Shown here: piece after piece, positions 1 to 11,290 of the stretch | Numbering within the stretch: position 1 is the first letter of the stretch | Layout: each line of letters opens with the position of its first letter | Source: Riptortus pedestris | Lineage: Eukaryota > Arthropoda > Insecta > Hemiptera > Alydidae | Reading direction: 5' to 3' | Assembly: GCA_019009955.1 (NCBI GenBank) | Contig: CM032232.1 | Location: forward strand, 134,349,001 to 134,413,000 | DNA length: 64,000 nt | Notes under the pieces: model-generated | The model's database searches: none | Seen by the model: the letters and a program-made list of their open reading frames with translations, nothing else | What the model was told of the DNA's origin: nothing | Made by a program: the position numbers and the translations under genes

Positions 1-93
1 TAGGATCGTTGAACATTTGAAGTCATTTATTGAAAATCGCATCATGAAAACAACCTCAATAGTTGATTTCCCTTCGGGAAAGGTGAGCTCTAA
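1..93 (+). mobile_element. HINE-like element, 3' end (cut by window start)
   Basis: Matches the family's right end: GGATCG..GAACATTTGAAG, CCTCAATAG then a hairpin. Here the hairpin loop is TTCG instead of the usual TTAA (TTTCCCTTCGGGAAA). Confidence 0.7.
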
Positions 94-1346
94 AAAAAAA
101 AGGCATTATTTATTTATTATCTTCCGCATTTTGCAAAAAAAAAAAAGGCATTAAACATGTGAATTATATTTATTTTAATTTATTAGTAACTCTGAAGGAA
201 TTATCCTTGTCCAATTATAATTTCCTTCATTAATATTTAGACTATTTTTCTTTAGGAATAATCCATATTTTTTTTATTTTTATTTCTTGACATCGATTTT
301 AATGAGCTCACTTAACCCTTTGAATAAGCAGATTGACACAGCCAGTGGAAGGCCCCATGTAGTCGTTGTATATACCTTTTAATGTTTTACTTTCTTCTGA
401 TGAGTGGTCATTAGACGCGAAAATAGTTGAGAAATGAAAATGATTTTAATAATCATTTGCTTTATGGTTGAGTATATTTGTTTAGTTTTACTCTCTTAGT
501 GAGTTAGTAGGTTCATTCATTCTTTGGAGTTTCAACTTTTCGAGAAGCAAGACTTTTATGTTTACATACAGTAAATTATCTTCTGAAAAAAAAAATACAG
601 TTCGCATTTGAGTCACTTATACTCAAGCATCTGAAATGGAACTTTTTACCTGCTAGATATTTTAAAATTGCAAAAATAGAAAATCTAAAACTTTATCTTC
701 GGAGAGTAACAAAGGATGAATATAATCAAACAGATGAAGAAGAACTTGAACAATCAGAGAAAATGGAAGTTCTGAATAAGGAATTCTGAATAGGATCACA
801 TTGTTCTTGATAGAAGAATAGCCAGAACGCAGGAGAATCTGGAAAGAAGAGCGATAAATAATTAGATAAGACTTACTTAATCTTACAAAGAATCTAGAAT
901 TAAAATGTGGGATTGAAAAGGATGTAGAGGAGTATCTAGATTGCGTAACAAAAGAAATTTTAGATTTAGAGTTGATTGAATTAGTAGCGACCGGAGAATG
1001 GGCAAGTCAGCCGTAGAAAAAGAAGAAGAGGCTGACCCAGAAAAGAATGGAAATATATAAGGTTCATCAGTTTCTATTTCAGATTCAATTGTAATTGAGT
1101 TTCTAGAATTTGTTAAAAAATAATTCATTCCAATATTAAACACTTAAAGATGTTAGTAGAATACTGTCTACGGAATAGAATAAATACATACCTGCTAGGA
1201 GAATTAAAAAAATCATCACGCAAGGTGTACGCAAGCTGTGAAGATTTTCCTGGTGCTCGAATAGCGCAGAGGATAAATAAATAGCCATTATAAATAAATA
1301 CGCCCAAAGGAAAATTTAAATACTAAATTCAGCCTTGGCCGAGGTT
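94..1346. other. Intronic or upstream sequence, little recognised
   Basis: AT-rich, holding the short repeat at 330-475. Minus-strand frames of 60-86 codons here match nothing I recognise. Confidence 0.4.
330..475. repeat. Short interspersed repeat, copy 1
   Basis: GCCAGTGGAAGGCCCCATGT, TTCTGATGAGTGGTCATTAG and AATGATTTTAATAATCATTT recur in order at 18195-18340. The last motif is a palindrome. Unknown family, no coding potential. Confidence 0.6.
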
Positions 1347-1492
1347 TTAGCAGATTTATCTTAAGAAAAATCAGCTATTGAGGTTACACTCATGAAGAGG
1401 TTTTTGAAAGATTTCTTCAAATGTCCATCGATCCTACATAGTAGATGATGAAATTTCAGTCCGTTTAAAAATCATACACACACACAAATATA

Positions 1493-1585
<93 letters not shown>

Positions 1586-1900
1586 GTAGATAGATAGGCA
1601 GATAGATAAATAGATAAATATATCTATGTATTTGTCTATTACCGCTCTAGCGGTAGCAATTTTTTTATTTATAGTTACCAAACTCTATATATAATCGTTT
1701 TATGTAAAAAGAAAGATCAAGTTCGGCTGGATTCGGACCAGAGTTGGGGGTTTAGAGAAAGGAAATTTCGAAAATACTAAGTATCTCCGCTGCTCTAAGT
1801 CGGGTCGAAAAATTGTATTTAAGCTATCTTATTGTAAATGTAATTGTCTATAAATGTAGGTATATACGTGTTTTATTCTAATATGAATATTAACCGTGAT
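1347..1900 (-). mobile_element. HINE-like element copy, diverged
   Basis: Starts TTAGCAGATTTATCTTAAG and keeps the CAAATGTCCATCGATCCTAC, CTCTAGCGGT, AAAGAAAGATCAAGTTCG and ATCTCCG modules. The microsatellite has grown to (TA)n(GA)n with GATA repeats (about 1498-1625). The 5'-TC end is missing. Confidence 0.75.
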
Positions 1901-1944
1901 AGAAAAGTTTCGTTGTGATGTCTAGAATTCGGTGTATCTTTGTT

Positions 1945-2475
<531 letters not shown>

Positions 2476-2666
2476 ATGGACTGCAATCAGATAGATATAT
2501 CCGTTCCTTTGGAATGAAAAGAGGTGTTTGAAAATAAATGAATGCGACTCTTCTCATTTAAACCGCATAAATTTTCTCCGAGTTCCGACTGAACAACTTC
2601 TAAATTAGGATTGGGCTTAAAATACATTTTAACAGAGTTCGTGTGTTCATTAAGAACTCGATATCT

Positions 2667-2882
2667 TCCAGTTTCTCTTAATGGAAATTAGCTATTGCGG
2701 TTGTACTCATGACGAGATTTTCAAAATACTAGAAAAAAGTTTCCTAAAATTTCTATCGATCCTACATAGCACATGATGAAAATGAGGTCCATTCAAAATG
2801 ATATATAAGTCTGTTACCGCTCTAGCGTTCGCAATTTTGTTTTTTTCATCGGTGCAAAACTCCAAATATAAGAGTTTGGATA
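2667..2882 (-). mobile_element. HINE-like element fragment
   Basis: Contains TGGAAATTAGCTATTGCGG, the ATCGATCCTAC module and TCTGTTACCGCTCTAGCG, with almost no TA tract. Ends after the AAACTCC..ATAT module. Confidence 0.7.
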
Positions 2883-3060
2883 CAATTTTGGAGTGGTTTG
2901 GTTTGAAAGATTATGTCAAGCGACCTACAAAATTTAGGATGTGTTATCTCTAAAAGCTTCCAAATGGGTATCAGATCATTAATTCAAAGGAATTATTGAC
3001 TGAATAAAATGATATATGTTGCACTATGGAATCAAGTTTTCGTTTCACTACCCAAAAAAG

Positions 3061-3479
3061 TCCGTCACGCGGGGGCTGCGTAAACTAAGCAGATTTCCCA
3101 CGTTAGGTTTTTCAATAGAGAAATTTCACGAGAGCCGAGCAGTTAAGGAAACGACCGAACTAGCTTTTGGCGGGAAGGGGGGCAGATATAATAAAAATGC
3201 AAATATCTCGGTTAATATTCAAGATAGAGAATAAATGTATATAACAATATGTATAGTAAATTAAATTTGCAATAAGATTGATTCTGTACAATTTTTCGAT
3301 CAGACGTATAGTAACGGATATATTTCGAATTTTCGAAAATCCTCCCCTCTAAACCCCCCCCCTTCCCACTGGTCCGATTTCAGCCGTTAACGAACTTGAA
3401 CTTTCTTTTTACATAAAAAGACTAAATATCGAGTTTGGTAACGATAAAACTAAAATTGCGACCGCTAGAGCGGTAACAG

Positions 3480-3545
<66 letters not shown>

Positions 3546-3811
3546 TGCTCAAAAATGAATAGGGATATTGGTTATTTTTTCTTATCCTATTAATTTTAAT
3601 TAAATTTCTTTTTTATGGGGGAAAAAGACAATAATTTCTAATAAATATTAATGATATTTATAATAAAAAAAAAAAATATGCTAGGCCCCATACATACCAC
3701 AAAACAGCCAATATCCCTATTCATTTTTGAGCAGTTTATATACAGTTTTGAACGGGCCTCATTTTTGTCATCTACTTGGTAGGATCGGTGGACATTTGGG
3801 AAATCTGCTAA
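3061..3811 (+). mobile_element. HINE-like element copy carrying a nested MITE
   Basis: TCCGTCACGCGGGGGCTGCG start, CTAAGCAGATTTCCCACG subterminal repeat, long TA tract split by the MITE at 3544-3735, and GGGAAATCTGCTAA end. The hairpin's left arm and neighbouring bases are deleted. Without the MITE it is 559 bases. Confidence 0.85.
3544..3735. mobile_element. 192-bp MITE with 28-bp perfect terminal inverted repeats
   Basis: The left end 3544-3571 (ACTGCTCAAAAATGAATAGG...) is the exact reverse complement of the right end 3708-3735; weaker complementarity continues inward. The core is AT-rich with an A run and no open frame. It sits inside the (TA)n tract of the HINE-like copy at 3061-3811, so it inserted at TA, as Tc1/mariner-type elements do. 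The superfamily is inferred from target only. Confidence 0.85.
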
Positions 3812-3971
3812 AATCTAATCAAGTTTGGAAAGGCAACCACCTGCCTAGGGAAATCAAAGGTGATTTAACTAAAATTTAGAGAAAAATGTACATGAGAGTC
3901 TGACTTCGGAAGTTAGTTGATCACACAGTTTTAATGTATTTATTTTTGAGGCTCAATGTTAAACTTAATAG

Positions 3972-4475
3972 TCCGACACGCTGGGGCTATGTAAACTAAG
4001 CAGATTTCCAACGTGTGTCATATATTTGTATTTATCTCAAAAGATAAAAGTTCATTCAGAACAATATTTGATATTTATGCTTCAAATAATGTGCTTTATA
4101 TTATAATAGCTTATGGTTAATATTACATGAGTAAGGGGGGGGGGGAGGGTTTACTGAAGGCCGAAAACTATGAAATGTAAATATTTCGGTTAATAATACG
4201 ATAAGATAGTGAAAATACGTACATAGTAACATTTATAGAACATTACTTTTGCAATAAGATTGCTTCTATAAAATATTTAGAAGCGGCGCATAACAATAGA
4301 GGTATTAAGAATTTTCGAAATTCCTCCCCCTATAAACCCTGCCTCCTCCCACCGGTCGGATTTCAGCCATTAAAGAACTTGATCTTTTTTTTTTTTACAT
4401 AAAACGTTTAAATATCGAGTTTGGTATTCATTACATAAAACTTGCGACTGCTAGAGCATTAACAGACAAATATGA
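3972..4475 (+). mobile_element. HINE-like element copy, second subfamily
   Basis: Starts TCCGACACGCTGGGGC, keeps the AAACTAAGCAGATTTCC repeat, then a subfamily-specific block (ATTTGATATTTATGCTTCAA, a GTTTACTGAAGGCCGAAAAC module) before the shared ATCTCGGTTAATATT-type and CAGCCATTAA modules. The 3' end is lost. Confidence 0.75.
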
Positions 4476-5257
4476 AAGAAATTTTAGTTAAATCAAATAT
4501 GATTAAACTAAAATTTAGAGCAAAACGTATATGCGAGTCTGGCATTGGAAGATATATAATCACGCAGTTCTAACGTACTTATTTTTGAGGCTAAAAAGCT
4601 CATTCTGAAACTAAAGACGCCGTGAAGTGGTGTACAAAAAAAATTAAATTGCCAGAGGAGTATCAAAAGACATGCAAAACATTTTAAACTGTTCTTCATA
4701 AAGGGAACTACAGTATTACATCTCAATGCTTGTATATCTCTTGCATTACTTTATTCTTCAGCAGCAGTACAAACAATTAAACTAGAAGCAGGACAGTATT
4801 TTGTTAAAGTGAAAAGAGTAATTATTTACACTTTTCCACTAAAGGGTTGGAAAATGGATGGAAAATATGATATTGAGCTAACACCGTGAAATAAACTCAA
4901 TACTAAGGAAAGGGTTTTCCCAAGATAAATACGTTAAACCTTCATTATTCATCCTTTAATTTTCTGCGTGGTCGATCTCTTTCCACCCCTAGCAGGGGAG
5001 AAAAACCAACAAATGATTCCAGTATATTTAAAAATAAAATTAGTATTTATAATGGCTGCAGGCAATAGTAAAAATCGTCAAGAAATTTAAACTTATTTCC
5101 TAATATTCCATTCTCTGTTGCTCTCACAATAAAAACGCAATAAAGTCTTGCAAATAGGTTATAGCTAAATGCTATTATACTATGATATTAGTGATATAAC
5201 TCCTCAATGTTTAAATCGCAAGAATAGGAGTTAGGTGGCTGGAAACGAAAAAAAATG
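4476..5257. other. Unassigned AT-rich sequence
   Basis: No gene or repeat recognised, apart from a block at about 4490-4570 that repeats AAACTAAAATTTAGAG sequence found at about 3869-3889, so a local duplication of about 70 bases is likely. Confidence 0.4.
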
Positions 5258-5770
5258 TCCGTCACGCAGAGGCGGTGTAAACTAAGCAGATTTTCTACAT
5301 GTTGGAATGACACACTAATGATCTCGTCACGGCATATATTCTCTATTTCCAAAAGAAATATTTGAAGAGTAGAAGTGGGCGGTCAATAAAATCGTATTTC
5401 ATGACTTCATTACACTAACTATTTGTATGTATCTCGCATAATAAATGTTCGTTGAAAACAATATTTGGTATTTAAGCGTTGAATAAGACGTTCCATGGTA
5501 TATTATTGTTAAAATGCGACGATTAAAAGTGGGGGTTGTCACGGGGCTAAAATATATAAAATGCCATTATCTCGGTTAATATTGAAAATATCTATTTAAA
5601 AACATTTATAGAGCATTCAATGTGCAATAATTATTATTATATAATTGGCTGTAAACAATTTTTCGAACTGACGTATAGTAACGAAGAATTTTTGAAATTC
5701 CACCTCTCTTAAACCCCCTCCCCCGACCCGATTACATAGAATGCTATGTATCGAGTTTGGTAACGATAAG
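5258..5770 (+). mobile_element. HINE-like element copy, second subfamily
   Basis: TCCGTCACGCAGAGGCGGTG start, AAACTAAGCAGATTTTC, subfamily block with TGATCTCGTCACGGCATAT and ATTTGGTATTTAAGCG, and the GAGTTTGGTAACGATAAGAC module. Truncated by the next copy, which follows head to tail. Confidence 0.75.
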
Positions 5771-5780
5771 ACAAAAAAAG

Positions 5781-6362
5781 TCCGTCACGCAGGGACTGCG
5801 TAAACTAAGCAGATTTCCCACGTGAAGTTATACAATAGAGAAATTTCACGAAAGCCGAGAAGTCAAGGAATCGGCCGAACTAGCTTTTGGCGGGAAAGTC
5901 ACTCCGTCCAGATTTAATAAAAATGCAAATATCTCGATTAATATTCAAGTTAGAGAATAAATGTAAATGTAATAACAATATTTATAGTAAATTTAATTTG
6001 CAATTAGATTGACTCTGTACAATTTTTCAATCCGACGTATAGTAACGGAGATATTTCGAATTTTCGAAAATCCTCCCCTCTAAACCCCCCTCCCACTGGT
6101 CCGATTTCAGCCGTTAACGAGCTTGATCTTTCTTTTTACATAAAACGACTAAATATGGAGTTTGGTAACGATCAAACAAAAATTGCGACCGCTATAGCAG
6201 TAACATACATATATATGTATATATATATATACATACAGTTTTGAACAGACCTCATTTTCGTCATCTACTAGGTAGGATCGATGGACATTTGAAGAAAAAT
6301 TTCGAAAATTCCGTCATGAGTATGACCTCAATAGCTGATTTCTCTTAAGGGAAATCTGCTAA
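5781..6362 (+). mobile_element. HINE-like element, complete copy
   Basis: 582 bases from TCCGTCACGCAGGGACTGCG to GGGAAATCTGCTAA with all modules: subterminal repeat, GAGAAATTTCACG, AATATCTCGATTAATATTC, AATCCTCCCCTCTAAACCCC, CAGCCGTTAACGAGCTTGAT, short TA tract, GGTAGGATCGATGGACATTT, CCTCAATAGCTGATTTC. Confidence 0.88.
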
Positions 6363-6366
6363 TTCG

Positions 6367-6387
6367 AGGCTGCTAGAGCGGTAACAG

Positions 6388-6469
<82 letters not shown>

Positions 6470-6585
6470 GCGGATCTCATTTTCGACATCTGCTAGGTAT
6501 CTTATCAATTGTCATTTGAAGAAATTTGTCGACGTCATTAATACAGCCTCAATAGCAGATTTTTAAAGGACATATTCTAAAGAAA
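6367..6585 (+). mobile_element. HINE-like element, 3' fragment
   Basis: Begins in the CTAGAGCGGTAACAGACA module right after the previous copy's end, contains (TA)n at about 6392-6462, then diverged CTGCTAGGTATC and CCTCAATAGCAGATTTTTAA. Confidence 0.7.
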
Positions 6586-7184
6586 TAACGAATCTAATGA
6601 TTGCAAATCGTTTAAGAGTGAGAGACAGTAATACATCATACTTGTGGATTTATAAAAATTGGATTCACAGAATCCTCCCGTCGTATTCATCAATAACACA
6701 ACATAACCTGTAACGTGAACAGTAAACGTGCTGCCATTCATTTCTTCTACCCGAGCAGTTAGACGAACGCATCATTAGAACTGCGGAAACTAATTGATAT
6801 AATAATGGTTTCCCGTCGAAATATAAATATTGAATATTCGGAAGGAATAATTAATCCATGTATTGTGTTGAAATTAGTCCTATTTATAGCTTGGAGCATG
6901 AAGCGTGGAATGCCTATTGAACGATCATTGACGAATTTATTATCGTTCTTGGGACCAATAAAAATCTCAAAACAAAACGATTGTATTATCTTAGCATTGG
7001 AGAAAACATTTATATAAGTTTCTTCAAGCATGCTGATGTAACACTATAGAAGAATGTATGATGTTTGAAATATCAATGTATGAGGAGTAAAGTATGAAAT
7101 CGTTCATATGAACAAATTCCCTCATTCAGTTAAAACGTCGACAAACAAGTCATTTGTTAAAGTGTGATGACTAAGGGGGATTTA
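6586..7184. other. Unassigned sequence
   Basis: Overlapping frames of 70 (+) and 90 (-) codons lie at about 6759-7031. Neither shows a recognisable domain or splice context, so I do not call a gene. Confidence 0.3.
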
Positions 7185-7450
7185 AAAATTCAAAATGGCT
7201 CTGTTATTAAGGCTCGAATCAAAAAATGATATAGAAACCAATCTTGTTAAACTATTGATGCTCTACTATTGCTGTTCTATATATTTTTCATTGCTCAAAT
7301 ATTAAGCGAGTTAATTCGTATTTTCTTATTTTTTACCTTCACTAAACCCTTCGGATTATTACATAGGAAAGGGGATTAAATTAAGGAGATGAGATAACCA
7401 TTATGGCGCCTGGGAAGTCTGCTTAGTTTAAAGAGCTTCTGTATGGTGGA
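7185..7450 (-). mobile_element. HINE-like element, 5' part, decayed
   Basis: Keeps ATAGAAACCAATCTTGTTAA, CTTCACTAAACCC and the terminus GGGAAGTCTGCTTAGTTTA. It ends about 110 bases before a multiplexin exon. Confidence 0.65.
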
Positions 7451-7561
7451 TTTTTAGACAGAATTTTGGTTGGGCAAACTTTTATTTATAACTTTTATAT
7501 TTATTCATTATCAATGTTTCTCTTCTAGCAGCTGATGACTCACTATATTTTGTTGTTTCAG

Positions 7562-7744
7562 GGTACACCAGGTGAGAAAGGCGAGCCCGGACCACAGGGT
7601 CCCTCAGGACCAAAAGGAGATAGGGGTCCAGCAGGACCTGGAGGGGGTGAGAAGGGCGAGAGGGGCAAGAGGGGAAGGAGGGGCAAACCTGGGCCTCCAG
7701 GACCTCCCGGCAAACCTGGCGACATTGGATATCCTGGACTGACT
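7562..7744 (+). CDS. Mp: Multiplexin exon: collagen Gly-X-Y repeat
   Basis: The exon is 183 nt, phase 0 at both ends, 61 residues, starting [13 protein letters not shown] and ending GDIGYPGLT. It follows a TTTCAG acceptor and is followed by GTAAGT. The Gly-X-Y register holds throughout except for one four-residue step (GGEK) near the middle, the kind of interruption typical of multiplexins. It is rich in charged GEK/GER/GKR triplets. A (TA)n tract starts only a few bases after the donor, and an element terminus lies about 100 bases upstream of the acceptor. Confidence 0.93.
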
Positions 7745-7782
7745 GTAAGTTTTATATATATATATATATATATACATATAAG

Positions 7783-7850
7783 AAATAAACAAAATAAGCT
7801 ACCCTCTTTATGAGGGAACCTGTATGGTAAGGCTCCTCTTCAGCCAGTTT
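7783..7850. repeat. Short repeat related to 21450-21520
   Basis: AAACAAAATAAGCTACCCTC followed by a GGGA..CCTG variant; the second copy reads AAACAAAACAAGCTACCCTC. Extent of similarity beyond this block is unclear. Confidence 0.45.
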
Positions 7851-8134
7851 AATCATAATGTTCAAAGAAAAAAATTAATTTATATATTATATGTAAATTT
7901 GGAAGCTTAAGTTGCGCCAATTTGGGAGGTATCTCATATGAAAGGGCAGTTTATATTTCATCTTTATTTTTCATATGTGATAATTTACAATCCTAATCGA
8001 AGACTTCATGATTAATTTTGTGAAGTCCTTCAATTAATCTTTTGTAAGCCCATATTCTATATATTTCTTCGCTGTTCTTTGATGGAAGACTCCTTTTGAG
8101 CCGAACAGTAACACCGCCCCTTAAGCGTCTAGTC

Positions 8135-8830
8135 TCATCATCATCATCATCACTGGCGCTACATGCCGCGAGGGGACAGGGCCTCTTGCAGCTTTGACCA
8201 CCAGTCATCTCTGTCCTGCGCCGCCATCTTCCAATCCCGAATCCCTAGAATGGATCGGGCATCCTCGGCCACGCCATCTATCCACCGCAACCTTGGCCTC
8301 CCTCTCCTTCTTGTGCCATATAGTACCTCTAGCAGCACCTTCTTGGGGATCTCGTCTTCTGACATTCTCGCCACTTATCCAGCCCATCTGAGACGGCTTA
8401 CCCGGATGAATGTCATTATATCCGCATCTCCATATAATGTCATAACCTCGGCATTAGTCCGTCGCCTCCAGATCCCATTTTCACAGACGCCTCCCAAGAT
8501 TTTCCTCAGAATCCGCCTCTCAAACCTAGCCAGAGCTTGTTCCTGCTTCTTATTAATTGTCCAGCATTCCGAGGCATATGTTAAGACTGGCCTCAGAAAT
8601 GTCTTATAGAGGCGGATCTTTGTAGCTGGAGATACCACTCAGCTTTTAAAATGCTCCAGCAGTCCGTGGTAACATCTGTTGGCGGAAATTACTCTACGCT
8701 GGATCTCTTGGGCAATGTCATTCTGGGAATTCACTTGCGAACCCAAGTAAACAAATTCCTCCATCCGTCTAGTCTCGGATATTGTTTTTTTCTACAAAAT
8801 ACAGGCTGTTAGATTGCTTTCTTCTCTTGG
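8135..8830 (-). pseudogene. Non-LTR retrotransposon 3' end (RTE/CR1-like reverse transcriptase C-terminus)
   Basis: Read on the minus strand, RMEEFVYLGSQVNSQNDIAQ leads through QRRVISANRCYHGL to KIRLYKTFLRPVLTYASECW, then RRILRKILGGVCENGIWRRR, LRWAGHVARMSEDEIPKKVL and RRRGRPRLRWIDGVAEDARS to a stop near 8163. These are standard motifs of the domain C-terminal to the catalytic core of insect endonuclease/RT LINEs. One in-frame stop precedes VVSPATK, and a frame change lies near LRWAG/HVARM. The 3' tail is a short (GAT)n run at about 8138-8154. It is a 5'-truncated dead copy in the intron after the first exon shown. Confidence 0.85.
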
Positions 8831-9170
8831 TCCAACTCTTCTGGTTGAGTTTTGTTAATCTCAAAACGGACTGTAGGATCCAGAATTAAGCATTTTTCTC
8901 CATAGCTTCTTTGCCAGCTCTCCTCGGCGTGCCGGCTGATGAATTGTAGCTCAACTCTACTCATACATTCCAATCTGAGTGTTTCTTATTCAAATGGTGA
9001 GCAAATTTAGTCCGGACCTTATGATGACGTGAATACCGCATCTGATCATCCCATTGGCAGGAGCCTATGACATGGGGAAGAAGGATTTCGATCTCACGGC
9101 AAAGTCTACCTTAGGTCCAGAGCCAACAGGCACTAGATTAACTTTCATCTTCACCGCTCTTGTACATTCT

Positions 9171-9265
9171 GATTATGACGATGATGATGATGGTGATGGC
9201 GATGATGATGATGATGGTGGTGGTGGTGGTGATGATTATGATGATGATGATGATGGTGATGGCGA

Positions 9266-9299
<34 letters not shown>

Positions 9300-9441
9300 G
9301 GTGGTGGTGGTGATGATGATGATGATGATAATGATGATGACAGTGATGATGATTGTGATGGTGGCGGCGGTGGTGGTGATGATGATGGTGGTGGTGGTGA
9401 TGATGATTGTGATGGTGGTGGTGGTGACGATGATGATTATA

Positions 9442-9504
<63 letters not shown>
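9171..9504. repeat. Compound (GAT)n/(GGT)n and (TA)n microsatellite
   Basis: About 270 bases of GAT/GGT/GGC triplets, alternating in blocks, run straight into about 65 bases of TA. The six-frame products are poly-Asp/Gly or poly-Met/Val strings and are not proteins. The blockwise GAT-to-GGT pattern suggests several rounds of slippage after point change. Confidence 0.9.
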
Positions 9505-9507
<3 letters not shown>

Positions 9508-10225
9508 GGTTGGCATTGTATTCATTTAAGATCTTTAACCACCCCCGCGTTAGACTCGAGGGTTCGTGATCAGAGTTTATAAATAGTGAGTGATCAACTC
9601 GACGTACAACCCCCGTTAACCAAGGAGGTCCTGGAATGAGTTGTATCCAGTGGATTGGCGGGCCCCTTGTATCCGTGAGGTCAGTGGGCAATTCACCTAG
9701 TCGAGAGACAGATCATAATTTTAAGAGAGTCATAATCGTTAGTCATCCTGGGGGGGGGGGCTCTTAGACGTGCATACACTCGTTAGACTCCCATACCCCA
9801 CAAGCACTGCAACATTAGCGAGCTCTGGTAGCGAACTCGTGAACTAATGTTCTCCCTTGACGGAGGTCAAACCTTTTTTTTTTTTTACCTTCAACTTATT
9901 GAGGGTAGCTATTGTAGATGAAACCACGCCTTAACCCGCACGGCCATTGGCGCCCACTTAATATGTCTAATAAGATTAAAGTATTTTTATTTGAAAATAA
10001 ATAACTGAATTTTAATAAAAGAAGTTGAATTCACAAAATGAATTGCAAATTTACAATTTCAATTAAATAATACAAGAAATTTTTTTTTTCTAAAATATGT
10101 AAACAAAACATATGGAGTCATGTAGTCTGTCTGTTGAGTTCCTGCCTTTCCATTCATGAATTAAATATTTGTAAATCATAATTGAGTTAAGATTATCCCA
10201 ATGGTTTTTGTTCTTCAATCTATCT
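9505..10225. other. Unassigned intronic sequence
   Basis: A GC-richer block at about 9540-9960 (GTATCCAGTGGATTGGCGGG, ACCCGCACGGCCATTGGCGC) contrasts with AT-rich flanks and may be an unrecognised transposon end. The rest is AT-rich. Confidence 0.35.
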
Positions 10226-10276
10226 AAAAAGTGTATTCCCGCCGAATTTAAATGGTAAATCAGAAAAACGTTAGAG

Positions 10277-10326
<50 letters not shown>

Positions 10327-10377
10327 CTCTAACGTTTTTCTGATTTACCATTTAAATTCGGCGGGAATACACTTTTT
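10226..10377. repeat. Perfect 152-bp palindrome with a TA hinge
   Basis: Bases 10226-10277 and 10326-10377 are exact reverse complements (AAAAAGTGTATTCCCGCCGA...), and the centre is alternating TA, which is self-complementary, so the whole 152 bases form one uninterrupted palindrome with no mismatch seen. No open frame. A nearby TTTTTGACGTTTTAGAAC flank shows no obvious target duplication. Confidence 0.9.
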
Positions 10378-10494
10378 GACGTTTTAGAACAATCTAAGAA
10401 CAATGGCATCAAAATTAAAAATCGTGTCTGCCTGTCTGGCCGTTTGTTACTAAATCACTTAAATAGGGCTCGAAGGAATTCTTTGAATTTTTAT

Positions 10495-10612
10495 ATTTGA
10501 GTCAATTATCCAAAGGTTACTTGGGACTCGGGCAATAAAAAATTAATTTAATGACAAATTATAGATAGCCTGTCCCAATTAGCTTAGTATTATAATGTGG
10601 ACGTTAACAACT
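10495..10612 (+). mobile_element. tRNA-derived SINE, decayed
   Basis: CTCGGGCAATAAAAAATTAA and TTTAATGACAAATT, then AGCCTGTCCCAATTAGCTTA and GTGGACGTTAACAA, in the order of the family body; the head is lost. Confidence 0.55.
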
Positions 10613-10789
10613 AACAAAATAAGAAAGGTAATTAGAAACATCTCTTGTTGTGGAACAGCCATGTTATTGTACCATCATTTGTAGCAATAAATAAATAATA
10701 TATAATAAAATACAAGTAATATGCGATATATTCCTTTAAACTAAATATAAATATATGTATATCATACTGAATCAATAATGAAAATTAAA

Positions 10790-11290
10790 AATAATTTGAA
10801 ATCTACTAAAAATAGGAACTCCTTCAAGATATAAAAGAAGAACCAAAGAGGAGTGGGAGCAAAATTAAATTACAGTCTTTCAATCATTAATAATAAAGCT
10901 CCTTAATTTTACAGCTTCTTTGATCATTTCTTATAGTTCTTCATAATAAATAATTTTTGAAAGATACAATCTTCTTTCTCCATTTTATTTATACACTGAT
11001 CTAGGAAATAAAACCTAATTGGATTTAATACTGGGCAAGAGGTAAAGAAATGAACAAAATTATCTGAACCAGGGTTTTTTTCTGATTTAGAAAGGTTATG
11101 GAGTGAGGATCAAATTCGCATATGGTTGAGTTGAGGATAGTGCATAGGAATTCTTTTTCCAGCTAGTAGATTCTGTGATATTCTCTGATATTTACGGCAA
11201 ATTAAATACACTTTCTGCAATGATGAGCTTGTAATATTTTTTAATGAAGTACGAGTACGTTGTATCTAAATAAGCAAGCCTGATTTTCAT
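10790..11290 (-). pseudogene. Decayed LINE C-terminal fragment (CR1-like, zinc-knuckle type)
   Basis: On the minus strand, stop-broken frames read CRKYQRISQNLLAGKRIPMH, then NLSKSEKN and SDNFVHFFTSCPVLNPIRFY. This matches the order and spacing in the better copy at 57888-58749 (YSQHFRRISSLGRGEEYLYQ ... DTVSHFILTCPVLADRR). Only the last cysteine/histidine part of the knuckle remains, and no open frame survives. Confidence 0.5.

Noticed and set aside
8163..8609. 148-codon + strand frame
   Set aside because: It is antisense to the LINE reverse-transcriptase remnant, whose protein motifs are unmistakable on the other strand.
9054..9582. Long frames encoding poly-Asp/Gly or poly-Met/Val
   Set aside because: They are translations of the GAT/GGT and TA microsatellites; all frames stay open because the repeat lacks stops.
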